From Platanthera guangdongensis (Eukaryota > Streptophyta > Magnoliopsida > Asparagales > Orchidaceae), in NCBI GenBank assembly GCA_039583875.1, contig CM077150.1, positions 51,164,261-51,228,260 on the forward strand: 64,000 nt of DNA, read 5' to 3'. Shown here one piece after another: positions 45,421 through 54,786 of the stretch. A program made the position numbers and the translations under genes. The notes under the pieces were generated by a model. The model made no database searches, was not told the DNA's origin, and worked only from the letters and a program-made list of their open reading frames with translations. Each line of letters begins with the position of its first letter. Position 1 is the first letter of the stretch.

Positions 45421-46574
45421 AGAACAACGCAAAGTCCTCAAAGTTCCTCACAATCAAGGTCGGTTGTTTCTACTTTACTCTTTAAACATCTTCTCTCTAA
45501 AGCACTTATAAATGTTGATTCTTTAATTTCAATAAAGTTTATGTCAGAGATTCCATACTGACACATTTCCTTTTTCTGAGTGATTTCTCCTCTATTTTCT
45601 CTTGGCAAAAATGATCACTGAACCACTGCGATATTGCCGAGTCTTGTTTTTTCCTTCCATAGATTGTTCTTGGGCTTAAGGACACGACGACCACATATAG
45701 TGGGGAGTGTTCGCATTTGTGCAGTGGGTGTCATTCAATCTATAAGGTGAACTTTAGGACTTCTATATAGTGGGGAGTGTTGTGCTCCGTTAAGGATGCA
45801 TTATAGTTACGATGATCTTTATTTGACAAGCAATGTCAATCAAGTGTAGCCTTGTCTCTTCGATCATCTCATGATTGTAATAGTCGAATACTCTATGGTA
45901 CTCTTAATCTGTGCTTTCGCTGGGCCCACAACTCCGCTGATCTTTCCACAGACAAGCAATGTTAAAGGCCACTTGGCGCATCTAGTCTCATTGATCAGCG
46001 ATGTTGTAACCCGATGCATAAGAGCAGTGTATCTAACGATCCTTCTCAGGATTTCCTATGCTTTTCTCTTTTATGCCCTTCTAAAGGATGCACGGCTAGC
46101 TCGCTCTAAGTAGGACTATACTCGTAATGACCTTTCTCAAACGCGTGATGCATAAGGCCCACAGGGAACACTTGTGGTAGCATTCGGCCTTTCTTGTTCA
46201 TTTCTAAGTATAGACCTCTTTTTATCAACTGCCTCTTTCACAGGTTAACAGGTTAAATCCGACCTATTAAAAGGATTTGCAACATTCATTTTTGCTTATA
46301 CTCATCTTATATGCACTGCTTGCATGAAGCTCTATCAGTTGATGATCTACAAGCTCTCTATTACTCTTATTTAATGTTAATGGCACCAATCATTAATCAA
46401 AATATCTGGTTCTCCATGACTGACAAGCCACGCTATTGAAGTCTAATTAAGATTACTTCTTATTGATCTGGACTTCATAGTCAAGATATCGTCACTATTA
46501 CGGTTTGATCTTTATACAGTTATCAGTAGAATTATTCAGACATTTCTTCTGCTATCCGATCATATCTATCTTAT
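45421..46574. other. Noncoding, probably Tat element 3' region
   Basis: I see no gene here. The segment links gag to a tandem array and LTR, so pol has been lost by deletion. Two copies of ATAGTGGGGAGTGTT occur near 45698 and 45768. Confidence 0.5.
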
Positions 46575-47300
46575 CATATCAATAGATAGAATTTGCAAGT
46601 TCCATCAAGGTACTTGCAGCTTAGCGTTTTTATCATATCTGCTTCTAACTCTTTTCTTGTAGTGATTAGTAGGTATTTGCAATTTTCATCCAGGTACTCG
46701 CAGCTTAGCTTTCCTATTATATCTGCTTCTAACTCTTCTCTTTTATAGAGATTAGCATATATTTGCAAGTTCCATATAGGTACTTTCAACCTACTTTTCT
46801 TTTATACTTGTTGCTCACTCTTTCTTTTTATAGAGATTAGTAGGTATTTGCAAGTTCCCTTCAGGTACTTGCAGCTTACTTTCATATATAGCATCATATC
46901 TACTTCTAACTCTTTTCTTCTAGAGATTAGTAGGTATTTGCAAATTCCCTCCAGGCACTTGCAACTTAGCTTCACTCTATCATATCTTCTTCTAACTTCT
47001 CTTTTGCAGAGATTAGTAGATATTTTTAAGTTCCATCCAGGTACTTGCAACCTACTTTTCTTTTATATCTGCTGCTCACTCATCTTTTTTTGCAGAGATT
47101 AGCAGATATTTGCAAGTTCAATCCAGGTACTTGAAACCTACTTTTCTTTTATATCTGTTGCTCACTCTTCCTTTTTGCAGAGATTAGCAGGTATTTGTAA
47201 GTTCCCTTCAGGTACTTGCAACTTACTTTCATATATACCATCATATCTGCGTATAACTTTTCTTTTGCAGAGACTAGCAGATGCTTGCAAGCCTCCATCA
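46575..47300. repeat. Tandem array, about nine units of 85-90 bp
   Basis: Unit starts (AGATTAG) fall at 46663 (variant), 46749, 46834, 46924, 47010, 47096, 47181 and 47271, a period of 85-90 bp. Each unit has an inverted pair TGCAAGT...ACTTGCA (for example 46849-46855 with 46867-46873) and ends in a pyrimidine tract with CTTTTGCAG. It lies before the LTR at 47604, in the 3' untranslated region where Tat elements are known to carry tandem repeats. Confidence 0.88.
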
Positions 47301-47603
47301 GTTACTTGCATGCAAGTTATTACTCTTCTGTGACTTTCTTCTCATCTTTCGTTTTGCAGAAGGCATTCATGTCTTCTTCATTTTACGAAGGCAATTCAGG
47401 TACACACAAGATGTACCCCCCTTTCTTTGCCTACATTAACTTTGCCTTTGCAGGAGATAGATAGGCATTGGCAAACTCCATCTAAGGAGAGACATCAGGT
47501 TCTACCTCTCTTTCCCTCTTACTTTTCTAAGTGTGGATCACAATTTTCGTGGGTCTCCTACTTTTTCGAAGTTCCCTTCGGGACTTAAAAAAGTGTGGGA
47601 TTA

Positions 47604-49490
47604 TGTTAACCCAGATATCGGTGATCCCTCCCAAGGTAGCCAGCTTGCTAGTCGCGACCTGCTTCAGGTTCTCCCTAGAGATTGTGACTAATCTAAGTGT
47701 TGGCGGGCAGACTTCTTTGTCCGCTCATGTCGTACGGCTAGAATGGTCTCCCCGGTCTGACCGCCCAGGTCGTGCAGCAACCGCTTATTCTGCAGGGGCT
47801 GCGGACTGCTTCCTCAGTCCCCCCTACAGGCCGCGCGATTTGATCAGCTAACCGTGCCATGATTCTCAATTCCAACAGATGCGAACTATACAAATAAGTG
47901 GCAGACTCAGATTCCTATCCACCGAGACCGCCATGTAGCCGCGAGCTCGGCAGGAGTCGCGGTCTTCACCAGCCCACTCCTGCAAGTTGCACAACAAGCA
48001 AAGCAAAACACCACTTCACTAGGTGACCTGCCTCCAGGTCGCTCAATGCCAGGCGAACTGCCTCCAAGTCACCCAACAATGCGACAACTCTCAAGGTCGC
48101 CCACCAGAGGTCGACAAACCACCAGGTCGCCCAGTAGGGGTGGCAAGCCTGTCCATCCAACAGGAGGCGAACTTCAGCGGCGGGGGCAACCCTCTTCTTC
48201 AGTCCGCCAGGTCGCCCAGTCAATCATCTTTAGCCCACTTACTGTTCGTGGACTCGGTCTCAGTACGCCAAAGGAGCGTGGACTTTCTCCAGTTCTCCAC
48301 CAAACCGCATAACATTCAGCGGACTCATCCGTCCTCCGTAAGCTAGGCGTACTCGTTACGCCACTCAACCCTTCAATCTGCCCGTAGTAGACGGACTCCC
48401 CCAGCAGCAAAGGCGATCTGCTCTTTTCAGGTCACTAACCTCTGACCCAGCAACAAGCCTCCAGCAGAGGCGGACTCGTCTTGTCCGCCACGGGCTGGGC
48501 AGACTCATACAGTCCGCTACTGAGCCCTCACGCTTTCCACCAGCACACTTCCCTACAGCAGAGGCAGACTCACTACACAGTCCTCCAATCAGCTTTCCAA
48601 CCGCTTCTCCCCAGCAGAGGCAGATAACTCCTCAGCCCGCACACATTGGCGCGAGCTCACTCAGCACAGAAGAGTCAGACTCGTCCCAGTCCGCCAACAT
48701 CAGAATCAATGCCAGAAGACAAGTCCCTAACTGCATAACCTGGTGCGGACTCGACGGACTCCAAGTTATACTCGCACAACTCACCGACACACCGGGGGTA
48801 ACGTTACCAAAGGTTGTTACCTCCTCGGGCCTATAAATAGCACCTCATACCTCTCATTCTGGAGGACACAGACACGAGGGCAACCGACTACAATGTCAAG
48901 GCATCAGATCTTATGGACTCCACTTCCCAGTCTGCACGACCTCAGATGTCCTCTCTGCCTTATCACATATTCCGCTCGGCTTACTCCAGCGAGTTGCGGG
49001 ATCAGTTACCCGTGCGGTTTGCCGACCTCTCTGCTCAGTCTACACGGCCTCCTCTGTCAACTTCTTTCCTTAGCCGCCAACTTCCCCCTTTGTACCCATT
49101 ATTTGCTTTCCATGTAAAGGTGCAACTCAAGCTGCAATAACTGAATATTAATCAAAGGAAAGCCCGTCGCAAGAGTGGCATTTAAGCCACGGTGGGTGAA
49201 GTCTGCTGCTGCCGCTGCTAGCGGCCCCCTCTTCTTCTCACCTCATATCTCTCGGCATCAACCTAAAAACCCAACCGTAAAAGTAACCGTCTATTCGACA
49301 GTTCCTGATCAACCTTCATAGCCATCTCCGCACTCGAATCAACAACCTCCTTTCCTCTATCCTCGCAACCCTTGATCAAGCGCTTGTTCCCCTCTCGAGC
49401 ACTCAGAAGCTTTTCACAGCATCCACAACAACCTCTCTATTATCCCTGCAACCTTCTTCTTCTATCATCTCGCTTGTGTGACCGAACACA
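47604..49490 (+). repeat. LTR of the Tat-type element (about 1.89 kb)
   Basis: A purine-rich AAAAAAGTGTGGGATTA precedes TGTTAACCCAGATATCGG at 47604. The right end is taken as CCGAACACA at 49490, ten bases before a PBS-like TTGGTGCCCGCGACA (about 49502). The end placement is approximate because no second LTR is available for comparison. The first half is rich in GTCGCCC and GCGGACTC words. ORFs inside, such as 48743-49117, have no domain I recognise. Confidence 0.65.
47690..48740. repeat. U3 repeat field, GGCGGAC/GTCCGCC type
   Basis: Loose repeats of CAGGTCGCCCA and GCAGACTC...AGTCCGC fill the stretch. The clearest hairpin is GGCGGAC (48469-48475) with GTCCGCC (48483-48489) around a 7-base loop. 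Units such as CCAGCAGAGG recur from about 48460 to 48620. Confidence 0.7.
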
Positions 49491-49997
49491 CCCATTAGCT
49501 GTTGGTGCCCGCGACAACCTCTCCTCTCCATTTTCGCGCATCAACATGGGGTGTTACAAGACTTACCAAGATCAAATGAGAATTTGTGGATCCTTGCAAC
49601 GCATGACTGATTCAAGTTCTCAATTATACTCCTCAGACTTTCCATGCATCCAAATCAGTTTAACCCTAAGAATGGTTCTATTTTGAAGCTTGCATTCTTA
49701 ATATTTCACAATCTTAGCAGGCTCGACTAGATATGAAGGACTAGCTTCAGGTAACACAAGAATTCCTTCAATTCGCTCAAAATTAAGAGGTAAGATCCTA
49801 GAATTAAATAGCATAAAATCTTTGCACAAAGTAAGATAGAACACCAAAGAGGAAAAGAAGCTGAATGGCAATTGAGTATCGACAAAAGTGAGTCAATCTG
49901 GAGGTGAAAGAGCACAAAACAATGATGAAGTTATTCAACGTAATAATTTACAAGAATACACTCATTTCTCACTTGTTGGGGAAAACCATTATGGTTA
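49491..49997. other. Noncoding; PBS-like site then unassigned sequence
   Basis: The segment begins with the PBS-like TTGGTGCCCGCGACA and about 40 bp of leader, then passes into AT-richer sequence at about 49560 with no homology I recognise. No gene is seen. Confidence 0.4.
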
Positions 49998-50087
49998 AGT
50001 GTAGAACCCCGTGCCCGCCCGAGTGGGATCCTCCCCAGATAGCGGGCTCGGGGCGAGTTATGAACGACGATTTGATACGGTCCCGGT

Positions 50088-50214
<127 letters not shown>

Positions 50215-50440
50215 AATAGATGAAGGTTTTTATATATTTAAATATAAATATATTAAGTTTTATATATAAATATTTAACATATATATATAATGAGGGAGGA
50301 GGATATAAAAGGAGAGAGGAAGAGGAACACTGGAGGAAAAGAGGGGGATCGGGATTGTCTCTCCCGTGGGTGCCGACTGGAGCAGATCGGCCGGGAGTTT
50401 CTCTCTCAGTGTCTCCTAGAGCAGGACCAGCCGAGAGGTG

Positions 50441-50550
50441 CCTGGAGTCGAGATCGGCGACCGGGAGCGGGGCTTTGTTTCCTGGAGTCGAGATCGGCCA
50501 CCGGGAGCGGGGCTTGGCGACCTGGAGTCGGGATCGGCCGTTTGGAGCTA
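50441..50550. repeat. 40-bp GC-rich minisatellite, 2.7 copies
   Basis: CCTGGAGTCGAGATCGGC repeats at 50441, 50481 and 50521 with an exact 40-bp period; the third copy has GGGATCGG and then diverges. Confidence 0.9.
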
Positions 50551-52363
50551 GATTGGTCGGGGGCTTCTTCCCCAACTCCTCCAAAAGCAATGAAGGTCGG
50601 GGGTCCTCCCCCGTCTTGCTCCGCATTATGCTTGTTCGGCCATGGAGAAGCTCGGTCATGGAGGAGAAATTGCCTGGAGCCTCCAACCCTCGAGTAGAGG
50701 TTGGATCCGTGTGTGTACAGCAGTTATACTCACTAGACGCCGAGCCTCTTGCAAGATATTCAGTTGTAGCTCCGTCAAATTTCGCATCAAGGTTAACAAA
50801 GTTTCATCTGGGGCAGGTGAAGCCCTTATTTATCATACTTGCATGGAAGCCCCTCTCCACTAATGGGTGGGGGAAGGGTGCTCTCCGATAGGTCGATGTG
50901 TACATCGCCACAATTAATTTCATTTAGTATACGGAAACTTGAGTATGGATTTAGGCATGTTGTGTGAAGCCTATCCAGACGTGTAATCTGGATTGGTGAT
51001 GTTCTGGGTTTCCTGGAGAAGTTTCCGTGGAAGTTGTATATTATTTGCTCGTAGGGAATAAGGACTGCTGCCCAGAGAAAGGGGTGCAGTTGATATCATT
51101 CGGTCCAATATAAGTGGCTGATATTTATTTTGCCACCACTTGGCAGGACATTTGCGTACGGGTGCTACAGAACTAAGCAGGGGTAGCAGGCTTAAGCCCA
51201 AGGTTGTGCTGACCCTAGAAGGACTATTGTATTTATGTTGTCGGCCTGCTTGTCGAGGTATGGAATTTGCATTCCTATAAATTGAAATCTTGGTCATGTC
51301 TGTGTATGTTATTTATCTTTTTCTTCTCAGGTGAGTGGTGTACTCATGAACCACTCGCCTCGTGGGGCCCCGAGGTAAAGTTGTCGGGAAGCCCTTGAGG
51401 GTCTGCTAATAGCCTCTCAGAGTAGCATAGTTGCGTTGTTGGTGGCCCAACTTGGGTTGTATGTAATAGAACTGTTTGGAGGGATTACGCCATTGGTGGA
51501 TCTGCTGAGGAGCATTTTACATAGACCCAAGGAGGAACCTCTAGATAAGAGAGAGTTGGTCTTGAGATTCTCCTTAGATGTTTCGGTCGGCCAAGAGAGC
51601 CCTCCGAAGGTGCCTTAGCTCGGTCTTTGGCTTGGGACGAGAAGAATTTGTTAGTCTTCCGGGTATGCGGTGGGACCTTCACGCTGAGACCTTGGGTCTA
51701 TCCTTTGAGTTCCTAGTCTTGTGCCTAGGTCTTTCACTTGAGTGTATTAGGTACGCGGTAACCCCTCTTTTGGGACCCAAAACTCCATAGAGACCGAATT
51801 TCGGTTTAAACATTTATGGTGCGGTGAGCGTGGAGAGTGACCAGCGCAGAAGAACTCATACAAACGTCATGGCTATATAAGAGGAACCAAGTGACGACCA
51901 GGGTCATGCGCTGACACTTTGTATGTAAGGTCCTTATACTTGGAGTCGTCCCATCCTATAGTTGTTGTCAGAATCCCATAGCATTTGGAGTAGGATTAGC
52001 ACCTGTTTGAGGAAATGAACTATTCATCTTGTTATGTCACGCCTTAACTCAAGTTCTTTTGCATTTGATGAATATTTCTCAAACCATGAACCATCTTCAA
52101 ACCAAGTTTAACATACAGATTTATGTTGTTAACATTCTGTTAAAGTTGTACTTTAGGGATTTTGTTGAAGGATTTATATTGATTTTGATGAATGAAATAA
52201 TACCTAATTATGTCACACTTAACTTATGATGTTTGAATAAATTGAATGATTCTTAAACTATGATGGATATAATTATGAAATTTGGAACATAGTCTCTGTA
52301 TGATCATATTGGTCTCCCCGCTATTTTATGGAATTTTGTAAGTACTAAACCCATGGTTTTTAT

Positions 52364-52736
52364 TTAACCATCAGTACCATGTACCTTATCCTGTAATTTA
52401 TAAATACTCTTAATATTCCAAGTACCGTGATATTTTGTTTCTCCTTGTTGGGTTAAAGTATAATTACCCAAGATATGGTTTGGGTTCTCTGCTAATACTT
52501 GACCCGTAATAGTAACATCTTTAGCTAATTTTATTATTCCTTTATCGGGAGAGTTAACATTAGAATTAATATTACGCGATAAAGTAATTTTTCCTTGAGT
52601 CAAGTGCATATTTTTTAGCAGCTACCTCTATGTCAAAAACAACTGGCTGAATGTTGGTAGAAGAAATACTCATTGACTGAAGTTTAGCTTTAACATTCCC
52701 TAATGTTACGTCAGGCTTATCAGAGGTAATGGTCAT
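52364..52736 (-). pseudogene. Bacterial-like hypothetical protein downstream of acpS (frameshifted)
   Basis: On the minus strand the ATG at 52736 overlaps the acpS stop as ATGA, the coupling layout common in bacterial operons. The first part (MTITSDKPDVTLGNVKAKL) runs to about 52613. Near an A6 run the frame must change to continue into the second part (MHLTQGKITLSRNINSN through GNYTLTQQGETKYHGTW), which ends at 52364. The alternating polar/hydrophobic pattern would suit a beta-rich periplasmic protein, but I do not recognise the family with confidence. It is about 124 residues in all. Confidence 0.5.
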
Positions 52737-52993
52737 TGGATTTTCTGATCATTTATTACTTCCACTTTACCGTAGCTATCTATTTCAGGGCACAAAGTAC
52801 GCAAGAAAGCAACCGCTTCTTTAGCAGCAAATCTTTTAGCAAGTAAATTATGGTATAACTCTTTATTTAAGGAAGTAAAGGTTTTTATTTCATCTTGTGA
52901 TGAAATTCTTTTTACGAAGAGCTGGACGTATAAAATAAAAAGCCGCGCTACTCTTGGGATCTGAACTATATCAACACCAGTACCAATAATCAC
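52733..52993 (-). pseudogene. acpS: Holo-[acyl-carrier-protein] synthase (AcpS)-like, C-terminally damaged
   Basis: AcpS attaches the 4'-phosphopantetheine arm from CoA to acyl carrier protein. The 86-residue frame opens with MIIGTGVDIVQIPRV, carrying the family's metal-binding G-x-D-I-V-x-x-x-R signature near residues 6-14. Its second signature, LAKRFAAKEAVA, is at about residues 52-63. After FAAKEAVA the expected helix (usually KALG..GI) is replaced by FLRTLCPEI, and the protein ends about 35-45 residues short of the usual 120-130. Plants normally use a different, Sfp-type enzyme, so this is bacterial in type, and the wording of both motifs is Rickettsiales-like. Truncation and damaged neighbours argue for a pseudogene in plant DNA. 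Confidence 0.7.
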
Positions 52994-53084
52994 CCTTTAT
53001 CCTGCTTTGATATTAAAGCATGGACAAACATAAATACTTATATAATTTATTGATTTGGAGAGTTAAATTAAAAGTAAGCAGGGA

Positions 53085-53106
53085 AACCTATCTTTAAAGA
53101 TAGGTT
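53085..53106. other. Perfect 22-bp palindrome
   Basis: AACCTATCTTT followed by its exact reverse complement AAAGATAGGTT, about 90 bp upstream of the acpS-like start. In a bacterial context it could be a terminator or operator; it has no clear U-run on either side, so the role is open. Confidence 0.8.
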
Positions 53107-53117
53107 ATTAGTAATTA

Positions 53118-53143
53118 TAGGGTCTAGGGTTTAGGGTTTAGAG
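53118..53143. repeat. Interstitial telomere-like repeat
   Basis: About 3.5 units of the plant telomere motif TTTAGGG, one with a single change (TCTAGGG), lie inside the bacterial-like block. Short telomere-like runs of this kind are known at repaired double-strand breaks. Confidence 0.75.
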
Positions 53144-53224
53144 TATCCTTAGTACTATGTCGTCTTTGTGTTTTTGTACCTATTGGATCTGAGCCCTTAA
53201 TAGTATCTAAATTTCTTGTAGTAC

Positions 53225-53830
53225 CTAGACTATCATTTTATTGTTAAATTTATCACTTAAACATTGTACTAAAGGCGGACACTGTGAAATAATAATATCA
53301 TTAATACCTATGGATATATAAAGATGATTAAATGCTACCTCACCATCTTGATGCTCTAAGGTATGTTTGTCTTCCAGAGTAACAGGCTTTGGCACATCTC
53401 CTGGAATATCTATAGTAGCCTTATTAACAGAAAAACCAGGAGAAGAACATATAATTTTGGGTTAAATTATGCTTTTCTACATTGATAACTTTAGTTATAT
53501 GATGAACTTTCAGGTTAAAGTCGTACTCCATTGAACTATGTAAATGTAATCCGACTGTAGCTAAATCAAAAATTTTCTTGAATGGTAAAGCTAGCTTAGC
53601 TCATATGATGCCAGTAAGCATATTAGAAGATACAGAATTATTTATTAAGCTCTGTTTATTATGCATATTACTGCGAGATAAACCATATCTTTAATCGATA
53701 TGGGGAATTAAAGCTAAATCATATTTAATAGGATAATGATAATTTAATAATCCTTCAAAAGCGTAATTACTAACACGATATTTTCCAATCAAAGTATGTT
53801 TACTATTATTAGATAAGTACGGAATATTAG
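53225..53830 (-). pseudogene. Bacterial-like hypothetical protein (two stops, one frameshift)
   Basis: The minus strand from 53830 reads a coherent frame (TLIGKYRVSNYAFEGLLNYH, later AKLALPFKKIFDLATVGLHL) with two internal stops. It changes frame near 53458 and goes on (KIICSSPGFSVNKATIDIPG) to a stop at 53225. About 200 residues are covered. Hydrophobic/polar alternation and lack of plant-TE motifs suggest an envelope protein of a Gram-negative bacterium; I cannot name the family. It lies upstream of acpS on the same strand, with the palindrome and telomere-like repeat between. Confidence 0.45.
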
Positions 53831-54190
53831 TGGTGAAGATTTAGTTAAATGTAATTTTGAGCAGATGAAGCAGTTGTCAGAGGAACAAATTATTCACTTA
53901 TAATTAAAAGAATCTTTAGCAAAGAATGAATTTAATCCAATCCCATAAGCAAGTCAATTAATAACTGTAACAGTTGATCCTAAAATGTAAGACCAATAAC
54001 CTTTATTAATATAAATATCGATCTTTCGGCCTTACATAAAGCAATAGAACAAGGAAATATAGAAGTAGTAGATTCCTTGTTTAAGAAATTAGCAGACGAA
54101 GGAATTTCTCTTGTTGATGTACGATATCAAACTTGCAATGCTTTGGGATCAAATTGGAGTGCTTTAGGATCAGATTTGGAATACTTCGGA
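53823..54190 (+). pseudogene. Ankyrin-repeat protein fragment, bacterial-like
   Basis: The first part (EDLVKCNFEQMKQLSEEQII) is broken by several stops. From about 53997 one frame reads ALHKAIEQGNIEVVDSLFKK, a good match to an ankyrin repeat (A-L-H-x-A-x-x-x-G-N-x-E-V-V-x-x-L), followed by GISLVDVRYQT. Ankyrin proteins of this style are abundant in Rickettsiales, where many act at the host interface. It is convergent with the minus-strand genes. The repeat itself is clear; the bacterial origin is inferred from the context. Confidence 0.55.
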
Positions 54191-54393
54191 TTGTATAAGT
54201 TCATTATTCTGCATAACGTATTCAAAGTGTCAGTTATCATTTTTATACATTCCAATGGTGTTCTTCATTAACAAAATAATTTGTAAAAGAGAAAGGCTTG
54301 TTTTCTTTCTTCTTGGAAATAAGTTCGACAACTTTTGGTACAAGGTGGTCGTATTGCAGGAACAAAGGCTATTTATATAGATGGCCCCACTAA

Positions 54394-54612
54394 GGTTGGA
54401 GGTTGTTTGAAGAGGAGACCCCGAGCAGACCCGCTGACCAGGCTCTCACCTAGCTGGCAGGGTTGTAGGCTCACTCGGTGGTTGGAGGTTGTTTGGAGAG
54501 GAGACCCCGAGCAGACCCATTGACCAGGCTCTCACCTAGCTAGCAAGGTTGTATGCTCACTCGGTGGTTGGAGGTTGTTTAGAGAGGAGACCCCGAGTAG
54601 ACCCGCTGATGC
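54394..54612. repeat. 86-bp tandem repeat, about 2.5 copies
   Basis: Copies begin GGTTGGAGGTTGTTT at 54394, 54480 and 54566, an exact 86-bp period, and differ by a few bases. The array marks the right edge of the bacterial-like block. Confidence 0.95.
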
Positions 54613-54786
54613 AGGCCCAAGGTTTCTACGGTGGAAACACTATGCGTTCTTAGGTTCGACAATTAAATTAAGTACGCAGCGAGCAATATTTTCTCTAAAC
54701 AACTATACCGAGTATTCAACTAATTTTACAACACAAAATAAAGGGACGCTATACCTTTTATATATTGAACAAGGGCTATAAGCCAA
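54613..54786. other. Unassigned short stretch
   Basis: A frame from the tandem repeat runs on to 54781 without a recognisable domain. I see no gene here. Confidence 0.3.

Larger units (their letters stand above)
52340..54393. other. Bacterial-derived block, Rickettsiales-like (decayed)
   Basis: About 2 kb of AT-rich DNA carries several reading frames that look like an alphaproteobacterial endosymbiont and not like a plant retroelement: an acpS-like gene, a directly overlapping downstream ORF, a long frame-broken ORF on the same strand and an ankyrin-repeat piece on the other strand. All are broken, and codon use is A/T-rich throughout. The flanks are plant LTR-type DNA with no sign of a bacterial replicon. 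The edges are set by where such frames start and stop, not by a visible junction. Confidence 0.65.

Noticed and set aside
52340..54393. Possibility that the bacterial-like block is a mitochondrial or plastid insertion
   Set aside because: AcpS with an ATGA-coupled neighbour and ankyrin repeats are not plant organelle genome content, and no known organelle gene is seen here.
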